DNA of 64,000 nt, taken from contig NZ_RJUU01000003.1 of NCBI RefSeq assembly GCF_003751445.1, forward strand, positions 1,302,001 through 1,366,000. The letters run 5' to 3'. Positions 53,047-62,700 of the stretch are shown here, one piece after another. The notes below the pieces were generated by a model. It ran no database searches. It was given only the letters and a program-made list of their open reading frames with translations, and had not been told where the DNA came from. Source of the DNA: Streptomyces sp. 840.1 (GTDB lineage: Bacteria > Actinomycetota > Actinomycetes > Streptomycetales > Streptomycetaceae). How positions within the stretch are numbered: the stretch's first letter is position 1; the number at the start of each line of letters is the position of its first letter. The translations under genes were made by a program, and so were the position numbers.

Positions 53047-53464
53047 TGCCGGCAGGCATCGCAGTGCACCGGCTATGACCAGTTGGCCGAAGCACCTGGC
53101 AACGGCACCGCCGTGCCCCACTGCACGACGAAGCACGACGAAGCCTGCCCTGGTGCCGCCTTCACGTCCTCCTGGATCGCTCAGCAACGGCTGACGTCAC
53201 ACTCGTCGGCGGGACGAACGACGCGATCAGGCCGATCGCGTTGTTCGTCCCGCCGGCGTACACGTGGTGCGTGTCGGGGGCCATCGGCATCGTTCAGGTG
53301 CACCCCAAGCGGCACCACCGACACAGCGCCCCGTCATGCAACGCTGCGTGATTCGGGTTGGGGGTCTGGCCTGAGGTCGTGTCCTACATGGCAGTTCGTT
53401 GGTCCTACCAGCAAAAGGAGTGACTGCTGGTGGGGTGCGGCCGATGACGCTTTTCGTTTCCGAG
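53047..53464. other. intergenic with IS-end relic
   Basis: No gene. Contains the strong hairpin at 53208-53254 and, near 53373, GGTCGTGTCCTACATGG, which resembles an end of the defective IS5 at 55062-55676. Confidence 0.45.
53208..53254. terminator. 21-bp hairpin
   Basis: GGCGGGACGAACGACGCGATC-aggcc-GATCGCGTTGTTCGTCCCGCC, one mismatch in 21 pairs. Placed between the convergent DUF5133 and EamA genes; likely bidirectional terminator. Confidence 0.65.
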
Positions 53465-54361
53465 TTACGGGCGGTCGGTGCTGGTTGGCATCGGCGGAGC
53501 TGGGCGGCTTTCAGCACGCCAGGTCGCTGCGGCACCGGCTGACACGATCAGTCCCATGCCGACGAGTACCGGTGCGGAGAGACTCTCGGCGAGTGCGAGG
53601 GCGCCGATGAGTGCGCCCATCACTGGGTCGAGGGAGAACAACGTCGCGACCACTTTGGCCCCGGCCATCTTCACGGCCTGGAAATCCAGGGTGAAAGCGA
53701 GAGCCACCCCGACGACGCCGGAGACAACGACCAGGACCCGGTCGGATCCGTTGACGCTTGGGGCGGCGGGAAGGGAGAAGGGGAGGAGCAGGATCGCCGA
53801 TATGCAGACCGATACGGCCAGTCCCTCCAATCCGGAGGACGCCCTGCCCACGCGCTGAGCGAAGACGGTGTAGCAGGCAAGGGCCAGCGCGGAGAGCAGT
53901 CCGGAGGCGATTCCCGCCCACTCGTCCGTCCCGCCGGGTTCCGTTACCAGGACTACGCCCGCCAGGCCGACTGCCGGGAGGAGCGCTTCGCGCCAAGCGC
54001 GCGCCGAGGCGACCGCCACGACGAACGGACCGAGGAACAGCAGCGTCGCCGCCACGCCGAGTGGGAGGCGGCCCACCGTGCAGTAGTAGGCCACGTTCAT
54101 GACGGCCATCGCCGCGCCGTAGATGACCATGCCGGCCCAGTCCTGCCGCGTGTGGCCACGGACCCTCGGCCGCACCAGCACCATCAGGAAGAGGGCAGCG
54201 CAGAGCTGCCGCAGCCCGGCGACGGCGGGAGCACCCAGCCGGTCGAAGAGTGTCGAGGCGAGTGCTGCTGAGGCTTGCACACTCAGACAACTGACGAGGA
54301 CCAGGCCCGCGCCGATGAATGCTCGGATACGGGCAGGCCCCATGGTGGTCGGTTCGCTCAC
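53465..54361 (-). CDS. EamA-family (DMT) transporter
   Basis: A 298-residue membrane protein with about ten helices in two EamA repeats (AGLVLVSCLSVQASAALAST, LLSALALACYTVFAQRVGRA). It likely exports a metabolite or amino acid. GTG 54361 has GGAGG seven bases upstream. It is divergent from a TetR gene, with a palindrome between them, so TetR probably represses the exporter. Confidence 0.88.
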   Translation of the reverse strand: MSEPTTMGPARIRAFIGAGLVLVSCLSVQASAALASTLFDRLGAPAVAGLRQLCAALFLMVLVRPRVRGHTRQDWAGMVIYGAAMAVMNVAYYCTVGRLPLGVAATLLFLGPFVVAVASARAWREALLPAVGLAGVVLVTEPGGTDEWAGIASGLLSALALACYTVFAQRVGRASSGLEGLAVSVCISAILLLPFSLPAAPSVNGSDRVLVVVSGVVGVALAFTLDFQAVKMAGAKVVATLFSLDPVMGALIGALALAESLSAPVLVGMGLIVSAGAAATWRAESRPAPPMPTSTDRP

Positions 54362-54412
54362 GTGCGCACCTCCGGTAGAAGGCAGGAGGCGCTCAGTCTT
54401 CCCTTGCCTCAT

Positions 54413-54428
54413 TGAAACGATCGTTTCA
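54413..54428. promoter_or_regulatory. TetR operator TGAAACGATCGTTTCA
   Basis: Perfect 16-bp palindrome in the divergent EamA/TetR promoter. A second, shorter dyad TAACG-ct-CGTTA follows at 54432-54443. Confidence 0.65.
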
Positions 54429-54453
54429 CTGTAACGCTCGTTATGCTGGGCGC

Positions 54454-55062
54454 ATGGACCAGGACACCGCTGACACCGCTGAGGCCACGGCCAGACCGTC
54501 CGCCAGGGACCGATTGCTGGACGCAGCCGACGAGCTCTTCTCCCGGAACGGCATCGCCCGCACCAGCGTCGATCAGGTGCTGCACCAGGCCCACGTCGCC
54601 CCCGCCACGCTCTACGCGCACTTCGGGGGAAAGGACGGCCTGGTCGCAGCCGCGCTGCAACGGCGCCTGGACCGCTGGGAACAGGTATGGAAGGAAGCGG
54701 TAGACGCCGCAGCCGCACCCGCCGACAAGCTCCTGGCCCTGTTCGACGCTGTCTCCGCCTACCGGGACCGGTACACCCCGGGCCGCGGGTGCGCCTTCCT
54801 CGCGACCAGCATTGAGCTGCCTGACCTCGATCACCCCGCCCGCGCCGTGATCGAGGCGGAGTCCACGCTCCTTCTCACGCGGCTGAACCGGCTGGCGGAA
54901 ACTGTCACCCCCGAGAACCCCGCCGCCCTGGCAGGCAACGTGCTGCTCGTGTACGACGGAGCCATGGCCAACCTCCAACGCGGACGGACACCGGAGCCGC
55001 TCGGCCACGGCAAGGCGCTGGCGAGATGCCTGATCCAGAACGCGATCGAGACCGAACAGTGA
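54454..55062 (+). CDS. TetR-family transcriptional regulator
   Basis: A 202-residue protein with HTH ARDRLLDAADELFSRNGIAR, TSVDQVLHQAHVAPATLYAH, FGGKDGLV and a C-terminal ligand domain of the TetR_C_16-like kind. ATG 54454 is the first start inside the family alignment. It is divergent from the EamA transporter gene. Its stop codon coincides with the left end of the defective IS5, so the IS inserted exactly at the gene end. Confidence 0.87.
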   Translation: MDQDTADTAEATARPSARDRLLDAADELFSRNGIARTSVDQVLHQAHVAPATLYAHFGGKDGLVAAALQRRLDRWEQVWKEAVDAAAAPADKLLALFDAVSAYRDRYTPGRGCAFLATSIELPDLDHPARAVIEAESTLLLTRLNRLAETVTPENPAALAGNVLLVYDGAMANLQRGRTPEPLGHGKALARCLIQNAIETEQ

Positions 55063-55676
55063 GACCGCGCCCTACATGGCCAGTTGGCGGTTGGGCTGGT
55101 CATGGGAAGTGGACGGTGGGGATGGATCGTTGCGGACGGGCTGTGGGAGACAGCACGGCCGTTGCTGCCGCCGGCCCGAGTTCGTCCGCAGGGCGGTGGG
55201 CTCGCGAACATCGATGACGAGGCAGTCTTCGCGGCGATCATCTACGTGCTGGTCAGCGGGTGCGCCTGGCGGGCCTTACCGCCGTGCTTCGGTGCGTCGA
55301 AGCCCCACCGTGCACCGCCGGTTCGTCATCGAAGCCGATGCTGTCCCATTTCCACATGGGACACGAATCCCACGCGCGGGAATCGAAGCCCCGTCGCCTT
55401 CACTGCCGACACGGCGTATGACGTCCCTCGCCTGCGGCGGTGGCTCTGGGGCAAGCACATCGGAGTCCGCATCGCCCGCAAAGGCATTGACTCCAGCGAG
55501 CGGCTCGGCCGCCGCAGACGGGTGATCGAACGGACGATGTCGTGGCTGACCGGCTACCGCCGGCTCAACCACCGCTACGGAGCGGAAACCAGGCAACTAC
55601 CTGGCCTTTCTCGGACTCGCGGCCGCACTCTGCTGCTACAAACGATTCCACGAACTGACCATGCAGGACACGGTCT
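55062..55676 (+). mobile_element. defective IS5-family element
   Basis: Inverted ends AGACCGCGCCCTACATGG on the left and, in reverse complement, AGACCGTGTCCTGCATGG on the right. At 615 bp it is too short for a complete IS5; the middle has been deleted. Confidence 0.7.
55105..55676 (+). pseudogene. IS5-family transposase, internally deleted
   Basis: The N-terminus WIVADGLWETARPLLPPARV and AAIIYVLVSGCAWRALPPCF is followed, after a frame change and loss of the central catalytic region, by TADTAYDVPRLRRWLWGKHI and RRRRVIERTMSWLTGYRRLN. The last residues LAFLGLAAALCCYKRF are in a third frame. Confidence 0.8.
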
Positions 55677-55678
55677 AA

Positions 55679-56796
55679 GTGAGCGTTTGGTTCGCATATC
55701 AGGTGTTTGGCTGCGATTCTGAGCGGTCAAGCGAAGTCCCCTGAGCGGTGATTCGCCGGGGAAGTGGCTTATACGGCAATCCGTGGACCAGTAATGCACC
55801 GGGTTTCTGATGAGAGATCCCGTCTCATTCAGAAGCAACCTGGTTCATGCGGGTCTGCGCACTCGCGCCCTGGTGCCCCGGATGCCTCGCCGCACGCCCT
55901 GCCCAGGTCGGCTGCCGCCGCGTACCCAGGCATCATGCAGCCCTCACAGTCCTACCCCAGCGACCTGTCCGACGCCCGCTGGGAACTCATCCGCCCCACG
56001 CTGGAAGCCTGGCGCCAGGCCCGCGCCGGCATCCGCAAGCCCACCCACGACCTACGCACCCTGATGAACGCCATCCTCTACGTCGACCGCACCGGCATTC
56101 CCTGGCGCTACCTCCCCCACGACTTCCCACCCCACCAGACCGTCTACGGCTACTTCGCCCGCTGGGAAGCCGACGGCATCTTCGACCAGCTCACCAACAT
56201 CCTCCGCGGCAAGGTCCGCAAGGCCGAAGGCCGCGCGAGCCAGCCCAGCGCCTGCCTGATCGACAGCCAGAGCATCAAGACTTCCGCCACCGTCCCCCTG
56301 ACCAGCCAAGGTATCGACCCGGCCAAGAAGATCATCGGACGCAAACGGCACATCGTCACCGACACCCTCGGCCTCCTCCTGGCCGTCGCCGTCACCGCCG
56401 CGAGCGTCCACGACTCCGCGGCCGGCACCCAGCTCATGACCAAGGTCGCCGCACTCCACCCAACGATCAGCAAAGCCTGGGCCGACAACGGCTACAAGAC
56501 CAAAGCCGTCGAACACGCCGCCCACCTCGGCATCGACCTCGAGATCGTCCAACGCGACCCCACCACCAGAGGCTTCCACGTCCAGCCACGCCGATGGGTC
56601 ATCGAACGCACCCTCGGCTGGCTCATGCACCACCGCCGCCTCGCCCGCGACTACGAAACCCACCCCCACCGATCAGCAGCCATGATCCAGCTGGCCGCCA
56701 TCAACCTCATGACCCGCCGCCTCACCCACGAGACCACCCTCAACTGGCGCGACACCTAGACCAAATGAAACAGACATCGGAGAACGAAACGCTCAC
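55679..56796 (+). mobile_element. IS5-family element, tandem copy 1
   Basis: 1118 bp between inverted ends GTGAGCGTTTGGTTC and GAACGAAACGCTCAC (one mismatch). TAA precedes it (55676-55678) and follows it (56797-56799). Confidence 0.9.
55935..56759 (+). CDS. IS5-family transposase, copy 1
   Basis: A 274-residue DDE transposase: DUF4096 part YPSDLSDARWELIRPTLEAW, IPWRYLPHDFPPHQTVYGYF; catalytic residues in SACLIDSQSIKTSATVPLTS, AWADNGYKTKAVEHAA and RRWVIERTLGWLMHHRRLAR. ATG 55935 begins the family-typical N-terminus; an upstream in-frame ATG at 55764 would add 57 unrelated residues. Its protein sequence equals that of copy 2. Confidence 0.9.
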   Translation: MQPSQSYPSDLSDARWELIRPTLEAWRQARAGIRKPTHDLRTLMNAILYVDRTGIPWRYLPHDFPPHQTVYGYFARWEADGIFDQLTNILRGKVRKAEGRASQPSACLIDSQSIKTSATVPLTSQGIDPAKKIIGRKRHIVTDTLGLLLAVAVTAASVHDSAAGTQLMTKVAALHPTISKAWADNGYKTKAVEHAAHLGIDLEIVQRDPTTRGFHVQPRRWVIERTLGWLMHHRRLARDYETHPHRSAAMIQLAAINLMTRRLTHETTLNWRDT

Positions 56797-56799
56797 TAA

Positions 56800-57917
56800 G
56801 TGAGCGTTTGGTTCGCATATCAGGTGTTTGGCTGCGATTCTGAGCGGTCAAGCGAAGTCCCCTGAGCGGTGATTCGCCGGGGAAGTGGCTTATACGGCAA
56901 TCCGTGGACCAGTAATGCACCGGGTTTCTGATGAGAGATCCCGTCTCATTCAGAAGCAACCTGGTTCATGCGGGTCTGCGCACTCGCGCCCTGGTGCCCC
57001 GGATGCCTCGCCGCACGCCCTGCCCAGGTCGGCTGCCGCCGCGTACCCAGGCATCATGCAGCCCTCACAGTCCTACCCCAGCGACCTGTCCGACGCCCGC
57101 TGGGAACTCATCCGCCCCACGCTGGAAGCCTGGCGCCAGGCCCGCGCCGGCATCCGCAAGCCCACCCACGACCTACGCACCCTGATGAACGCCATCCTCT
57201 ACGTCGACCGCACCGGCATTCCCTGGCGCTACCTCCCCCACGACTTCCCACCCCACCAGACCGTCTACGGCTACTTCGCCCGCTGGGAAGCCGACGGCAT
57301 CTTCGACCAGCTCACCAACATCCTCCGCGGCAAGGTCCGCAAGGCCGAAGGCCGCGCGAGCCAGCCCAGCGCCTGCCTGATCGACAGCCAGAGCATCAAG
57401 ACTTCCGCCACCGTCCCCCTGACCAGCCAAGGTATCGACCCGGCCAAGAAGATCATCGGACGCAAACGGCACATCGTCACCGACACCCTCGGCCTCCTCC
57501 TGGCCGTCGCCGTCACCGCCGCGAGCGTCCACGACTCCGCGGCCGGCACCCAGCTCATGACCAAGGTCGCCGCACTCCACCCAACGATCAGCAAAGCCTG
57601 GGCCGACAACGGCTACAAGACCAAAGCCGTCGAACACGCCGCCCACCTCGGCATCGACCTCGAGATCGTCCAACGCGACCCCACCACCAGAGGCTTCCAC
57701 GTCCAGCCACGCCGATGGGTCATCGAACGCACCCTCGGCTGGCTCATGCACCACCGCCGCCTCGCCCGCGACTACGAAACCCACCCCCACCGATCAGCAG
57801 CCATGATCCAGCTGGCCGCCATCAACCTCATGACCCGCCGCCTCACCCACGAGACCACCCTCAACTGGCGCGACACCTAGACCAAATGAAACAGACATCG
57901 GAGAACGAAACGCTCAC
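56800..57917 (+). mobile_element. IS5-family element, tandem copy 2
   Basis: Second copy of the 1118-bp element, exactly 1121 bases downstream of the first. The single TAA at 56797-56799 separates them and TAA follows at 57918-57920. Confidence 0.9.
57056..57880 (+). CDS. IS5-family transposase, copy 2
   Basis: Identical 274-residue transposase to copy 1, with the same DDE residues and no lesion. Identity implies very recent duplication and probable activity. Confidence 0.9.
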   Translation: MQPSQSYPSDLSDARWELIRPTLEAWRQARAGIRKPTHDLRTLMNAILYVDRTGIPWRYLPHDFPPHQTVYGYFARWEADGIFDQLTNILRGKVRKAEGRASQPSACLIDSQSIKTSATVPLTSQGIDPAKKIIGRKRHIVTDTLGLLLAVAVTAASVHDSAAGTQLMTKVAALHPTISKAWADNGYKTKAVEHAAHLGIDLEIVQRDPTTRGFHVQPRRWVIERTLGWLMHHRRLARDYETHPHRSAAMIQLAAINLMTRRLTHETTLNWRDT

Positions 57918-59761
57918 TAAGGGCTGTCCCGTATCGGATTCCAGGCGGCCGCACACAGCGACTCGGCCACGGCGGCCGTGTAACGGGCCGCGGTGAGCCA
58001 GTGCAGGGCGAAGCCGTCGGTGTCGGCGGGGAGGAGGCGGCCGAAGTGGTCGCGGTCGCGCTGGGCCGCCGAGGCGCACAGCGCGGCCAGGAGTCCGGCG
58101 GCCGTGGGCAGGCCCGCGCGGCTGATGCGGCGGGTCTCGGCCGTGACGTCGCCGAGCATGCCGAGGGCGGCGCGGCCCGCCGGGACCGTCTGTTCGACCC
58201 GGCGCTCCAGGAGGTACAGGGGCGAGTGCGCGCCGGGCTCTCCGGGCGGTGACGGTGGAGGCGCGGGGTGTCCGGGGGCGGCCGGGCCCGGGAGGTCGGC
58301 GCGGCGCAGGCGGTCGAGGCCGAGGTCGATCGTGCCTTCGCCGGTGGGGTGGGCGCAGGCGAGGAGGGTGAGCCGGGGGTGCGGGGCGGGCACGAGGCGG
58401 CCGATGATCCTCAGCCGTGCCCCCGGCGCTGTGGCCAGCAGCATCAGGTTGTCGCGATGGGCCAGGGCGGGGTCGTCGTCGGCGACGGTGAGCCGGACGG
58501 GAATGTTGCCCTCGCACAGCGCGAGCAGGCAGGCGCCGCCCGGCTCCCGCACGGCGCCGAGGAGTTCGACGTCCAGGAAGATCAGGTCGCTGCCGCCGCC
58601 GTCCGGGTCGGCGTAGCGGGAGGTGGACCGCAGGGCGCGGGCGGCCTGTTCGGACGGCGGTGTCTCCCACAGAGCCGCGAGCGGCGGCTCCGTCCACGCC
58701 GCGCCCCGGGCGGTGACTGCCTTGACGCCCTTCCCGGCCCCCAGCCTGCCGTCCGGGGAGACCGTCGCCCCCGAGACCGCCAGGCCGGCCCGGCCCAGCT
58801 CGCGGTGGGTGAGCGCGCTGTCCCCCAGGCGCACGGCCCGGTCCGCCACGCCCAGCGCACGCGCCGCGCCGCCGGGCGCCACGTCGCCGACGGTGCAGAG
58901 GCGGCCGTCGGATCCGGCGACCCAGGTGCGGACGCCGCCGTGCCCCGAGTCGGTGACCACCGGTTCGGTGAACAGGCCGTACAGGCGCAGCGAGCCATCC
59001 GGAGTGTACGGGCGGCGCGCGCGGCCTCTGGCTGCGGCGAGCTCCGCCCCGGACGCGATCCCGAGCCGGTGCGCGGTGCCCAGGAGTTCGGCCAGGGCCG
59101 TGACGAGGCCGGCGGTGCGGTAGGACGGATCTCCGGCGCGGGCCGCCCGCAGCAGGGTGACGACGGACAGCGCGGCGCCCGCGGCGCGCGGCAGTTGACG
59201 GAGCCGGGCGGTGTGGGCGGCCCGGAGGAGGGCCGCCTGGGTGACGGCGCCCGCCCCGTCGACGCCGGCCTCCAGCACGGCGGCGCCCGCCGCCCACAGT
59301 GCGTCGGCCGCGACACGCTGGGCCGGGCTCGCCACCTCGGGCGAAGAGGCGGATTCGGGGGTGGAGTTGGAGGTGGGAACGGAAGCGGGATCGGGAGCGG
59401 GGGCTGAGCCCGTTGTGGCGGCGGGGTCGGGGCCCGCATGGGTGGCCCGGTCGTCCGGCTCCGGCGCGGGGTCCGCCGTGGGGGCGGCACAGGCGGCGGC
59501 CGCGCGGTGGACGCACGCCGGGGCGAGGAGGCAGGCGCAGTTGATGGCATCGGCCGACGCCACCACACCGCCAGGTGCGTGGAGGCGCAGCTCCGTCTCG
59601 TCGTCGACGGCGATCACCACCGTGTCCCCGTCGCGGTGCGTCGGGCGGGCGCCGAGCTTGGCGACCGCCGCGTCCAGCCGCTTGCGCAGCCGGGGCGAGA
59701 GGTTCTCCACCAGTGTCGCCGTGACCTCCGGCGCGACGGGTGGCAGTTGGGCGGCGGTCAT
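57917..59761 (-). CDS. SWIM zinc-finger protein (YehQ-like)
   Basis: A 614-residue protein. Its N-terminal SWIM motif has C75, C77, C83 and H85 (NCACLLAPACVH). An Ala/Pro/Ser-rich linker (about 92-145) and a long helical/beta C-terminal region with GLFTEPVVTDSGHGGVRTWV and LIFLDVELLGAVREPGGACL follow. The ATG overlaps the stop of the DUF5682-vWA gene (ATGA), so the two are coupled. The TAG stop falls at the junction with IS DNA, so the natural C-terminus may have been shortened. A much longer frame reading on to 62827 is not coding. Confidence 0.85.
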   Translation of the reverse strand: MTAAQLPPVAPEVTATLVENLSPRLRKRLDAAVAKLGARPTHRDGDTVVIAVDDETELRLHAPGGVVASADAINCACLLAPACVHRAAAACAAPTADPAPEPDDRATHAGPDPAATTGSAPAPDPASVPTSNSTPESASSPEVASPAQRVAADALWAAGAAVLEAGVDGAGAVTQAALLRAAHTARLRQLPRAAGAALSVVTLLRAARAGDPSYRTAGLVTALAELLGTAHRLGIASGAELAAARGRARRPYTPDGSLRLYGLFTEPVVTDSGHGGVRTWVAGSDGRLCTVGDVAPGGAARALGVADRAVRLGDSALTHRELGRAGLAVSGATVSPDGRLGAGKGVKAVTARGAAWTEPPLAALWETPPSEQAARALRSTSRYADPDGGGSDLIFLDVELLGAVREPGGACLLALCEGNIPVRLTVADDDPALAHRDNLMLLATAPGARLRIIGRLVPAPHPRLTLLACAHPTGEGTIDLGLDRLRRADLPGPAAPGHPAPPPSPPGEPGAHSPLYLLERRVEQTVPAGRAALGMLGDVTAETRRISRAGLPTAAGLLAALCASAAQRDRDHFGRLLPADTDGFALHWLTAARYTAAVAESLCAAAWNPIRDSP

Positions 59762-62700
59762 GCGGTCTTCTCCCCTATCCAGCGGGCCAGTTCGAGTGGG
59801 CTGAGGGCGGCCACGGGCATGCCTGCGGCCACGACCTGTCCGGCGACGCCCGTCGAGTAGCGCGGCCGGCCGGCGTCGTCGAGACTCGCGCACCCGAGGA
59901 CGTGGCAGCCGGTGTTCACCAGGGCCCGTACCTCGGCCAGCAGTCCGCCGAGCGGCGCGCCCTCCTCGAAGTCGCTGATGACGACGACGAGGGTGCGGCT
60001 GGGCACCGCGATCAGGCTGCGGGCGTGCCGCAGTCCGGCGGCGATGTGCGTGCCCCCGCCCACACTCACCTCCAGCAGGAGCGAGAGAGGATCGTGCACG
60101 TGACCGGTGAGGTCGACGACCTCCGTGGAGAAGGCGAGGAAGTGGGTGCTCAGCGTCGGCACCCCGGCGAGCACCGAGGCGGTCAGCGCCGACCAGATCG
60201 TGGACGCCTCCATGGATCCGGAGACATCGGTGACCAGGATCAGGCGCCAGTCGGCCGACCGGCGGACGCGACTGCGGAACACCGGGTGCTCCGGGATCAC
60301 CTGGACCGTGCCGTCGGCGGTCCGGCGGGCGGTGGCCAGGTTGGCGCGCAGTGTGCGCGGCAGGTCCAGCCGGCCGCCGGGGCGGCGGGTGGGCCGGGCC
60401 GCCATCGTGCCGGTGAGCGCGGGCCGCAGCCGGGTGGTGAGCTGCCGGGTCAGTTCTTCGACCAGGCGGCTGACCAGGGGCCGGAGGGCCGCGAGACGCG
60501 CTTCGGGGAGGCCGCCCGCGTACCGCAGGATCGTCCGGAGCAGTTCCACGGAAGGGGTGGCGGCAGCCGGGTCGAGCTCTGCGAGGACGTCCCGGCGGCC
60601 TGTCGCGGCTGCGGCGGCGAGTACCTCCTCGCGGATGCCGCCGCCGAACAGCGCGGCCAGTTCCTCGGACCACTCGCGGACGCCGGGGAACGACGGCTCC
60701 CGGCCGCCACGCCTGCCGGGTCCGGGCAGGTTGCCGCGGGACCCCTCGCCGTGTCCCGCACCGTAGAGCTCGTCCAGAGCGGTTGCCAGACGGGCGGAGC
60801 CTGCAGGCAGTTGTTCGGGACGCCGGCCGAGCACGAGCCTCCACCGGTCCGCTGGTGCGAGGGTGCGCGCGGGAGCGGGCTCGGTGGCGGGTTCGGGGGG
60901 CCGCGCGGCCGGCTCCGTGGTGGGCGCGACAGCGGGGCCCGGTGCCGCGCGGTGGCCGGACAGCGGTGCGAACCGGTCGTCGTGCACCGGGGGCGGGACG
61001 GGCAGGCCCAGGCCGGTCAGGAGCTCGCGGGCCGCGAGGTCGGCGGCCGTTCGGCGGGCCAGCTCGGCCGGATCGTCCCCGTCGAGGCTGTCCACCCGTT
61101 CGCCCAGCCGCTCCTCGATGGTGTCCAGCAGCCGGTCCCGGGCTGCCGGGCTCAGGGTGTCGAAGCCACCGCGCAGGGCAGGCAGCCGGGCCAGGAACGC
61201 GGTGTCGTCCAGCTCGACGACCCGGTGCAGCAAGGGGTCCAGGGTGCCGACGCCGACGGCCAGGAGCGGGCCCGCCACCGTCAGGACGCCGGTGAGGCGG
61301 GCGGTGAGCGCGGCCCGGGACGCGGTGTCGACGGCCCCGTCCACCCATGAGGCGACGCGGCCTCCGAAGGCCTCGGCCTCTTCGTGGCCCGTGAGCACCC
61401 TGACCGCACCGGCGGCCGCGGCGATCAACGGCGTCCCTTCGGCGGTCAGCCGGGCGAGGGCGCCGGTGAGCCGGATGCCGCCCACCCGGTCGGCCCGCTG
61501 CGAGAGTTCGAGCAGCGCACGGGCGTCCTCGGGCTCCTCGGAGCCGGTCAGACCGTCGACCTGGCGAACCGCGGCCGAGGTGAGGAGTTCGGCCACGTGC
61601 GCGGTGCGGGCGGCACGGGCGGAGCCAGTACCTGCAGCTGTGGCCGTGTCTGTGTCCGGGGTGTCCGAAGCCGCGGTAGAGGTCGGGGCCGGGCGGTCGT
61701 CGGGGGTGGCCGGGCCCGGCAGGTGGCCGGCGTCGATGCGGTCCAGCAGGTCGAGCCCGCCCAGGAGTTCGGGAAGGGTGCCGCTCGCGGGGAGTACGGC
61801 GGCCAGCTCCGTCAGTCGTTCGTCGACCAGAGCGGGCAGCCCGCACCCGGCGGCCTCCGTGAGACCACGGACGACCTGGGCGGGTGTCGGGCCGCCCTCC
61901 GCGCGCTCCGCCGCGTGCCGCTGCCGCAGCACGCCCTCGGCCGCCTGGACCGGGGTGACCCCGCGGGCCCCGGCCGCGGTGAGCATCGCGGCCGTCGCCG
62001 GGGTCCACCGCACCTGCCAGCGCGTCGTGAGCCCTTCCGTGCCCGCCGCACCGGTCACCCCCTGCTCCTGCGCGTAAGGGATGCCGCACACCGTCAGCCT
62101 GCGCAGCAGCAGTTCGCGGCGCCGGTCCAGGATGGAGCGGGCCGGGTCGAGCCGGAGGTCGCGCGGTGTCTTCTCGTGCGCGTGCTGCGGGCCGGGGAGG
62201 GTGAGCGCCTCGGTCTCGGCCTCGACTGCGGGGCCCAGTCCGCCGCGTGGAGCGGCGGGCGCGGGCCGTCCGGTGCGGGCTCCGACGAGTACGCGCTCCA
62301 GGGCGCCGGCGACGGCGCGGCCGGTGCCGTAGGTCTCGCCCCGCCCCAGCACCGTCTGCACGGCTTCCAGGAGTTCGCCCCGGCCGGGTGCGGGCAGGTC
62401 TCGCAGCCGGGCCAGGTCCCCGGCCACCCGGACGATCTCCCGGCCGTCCGCCGGGCCGTAGGGGTGGCCCTGTTCGCGCAGGGCGGCGCAGACGCGGACC
62501 GCGGTGCGGATCAGCGCCTCGTGCAGTGCGGCCGGGTCCCCGGCGGCGTCCAGGACGGTGTGCTGCCACTCCGGGTCCCGGATGCCGGCCGGGTAGCCGG
62601 ACCGTGAGTCGAGCAGCGGGTAGGTGTACGGGACCAGGGAGACCGTGCACGCCGCCGCCCCGGGGGCGACGTCCGCACCCGGCTCGGGCGCGGCGGGGGA

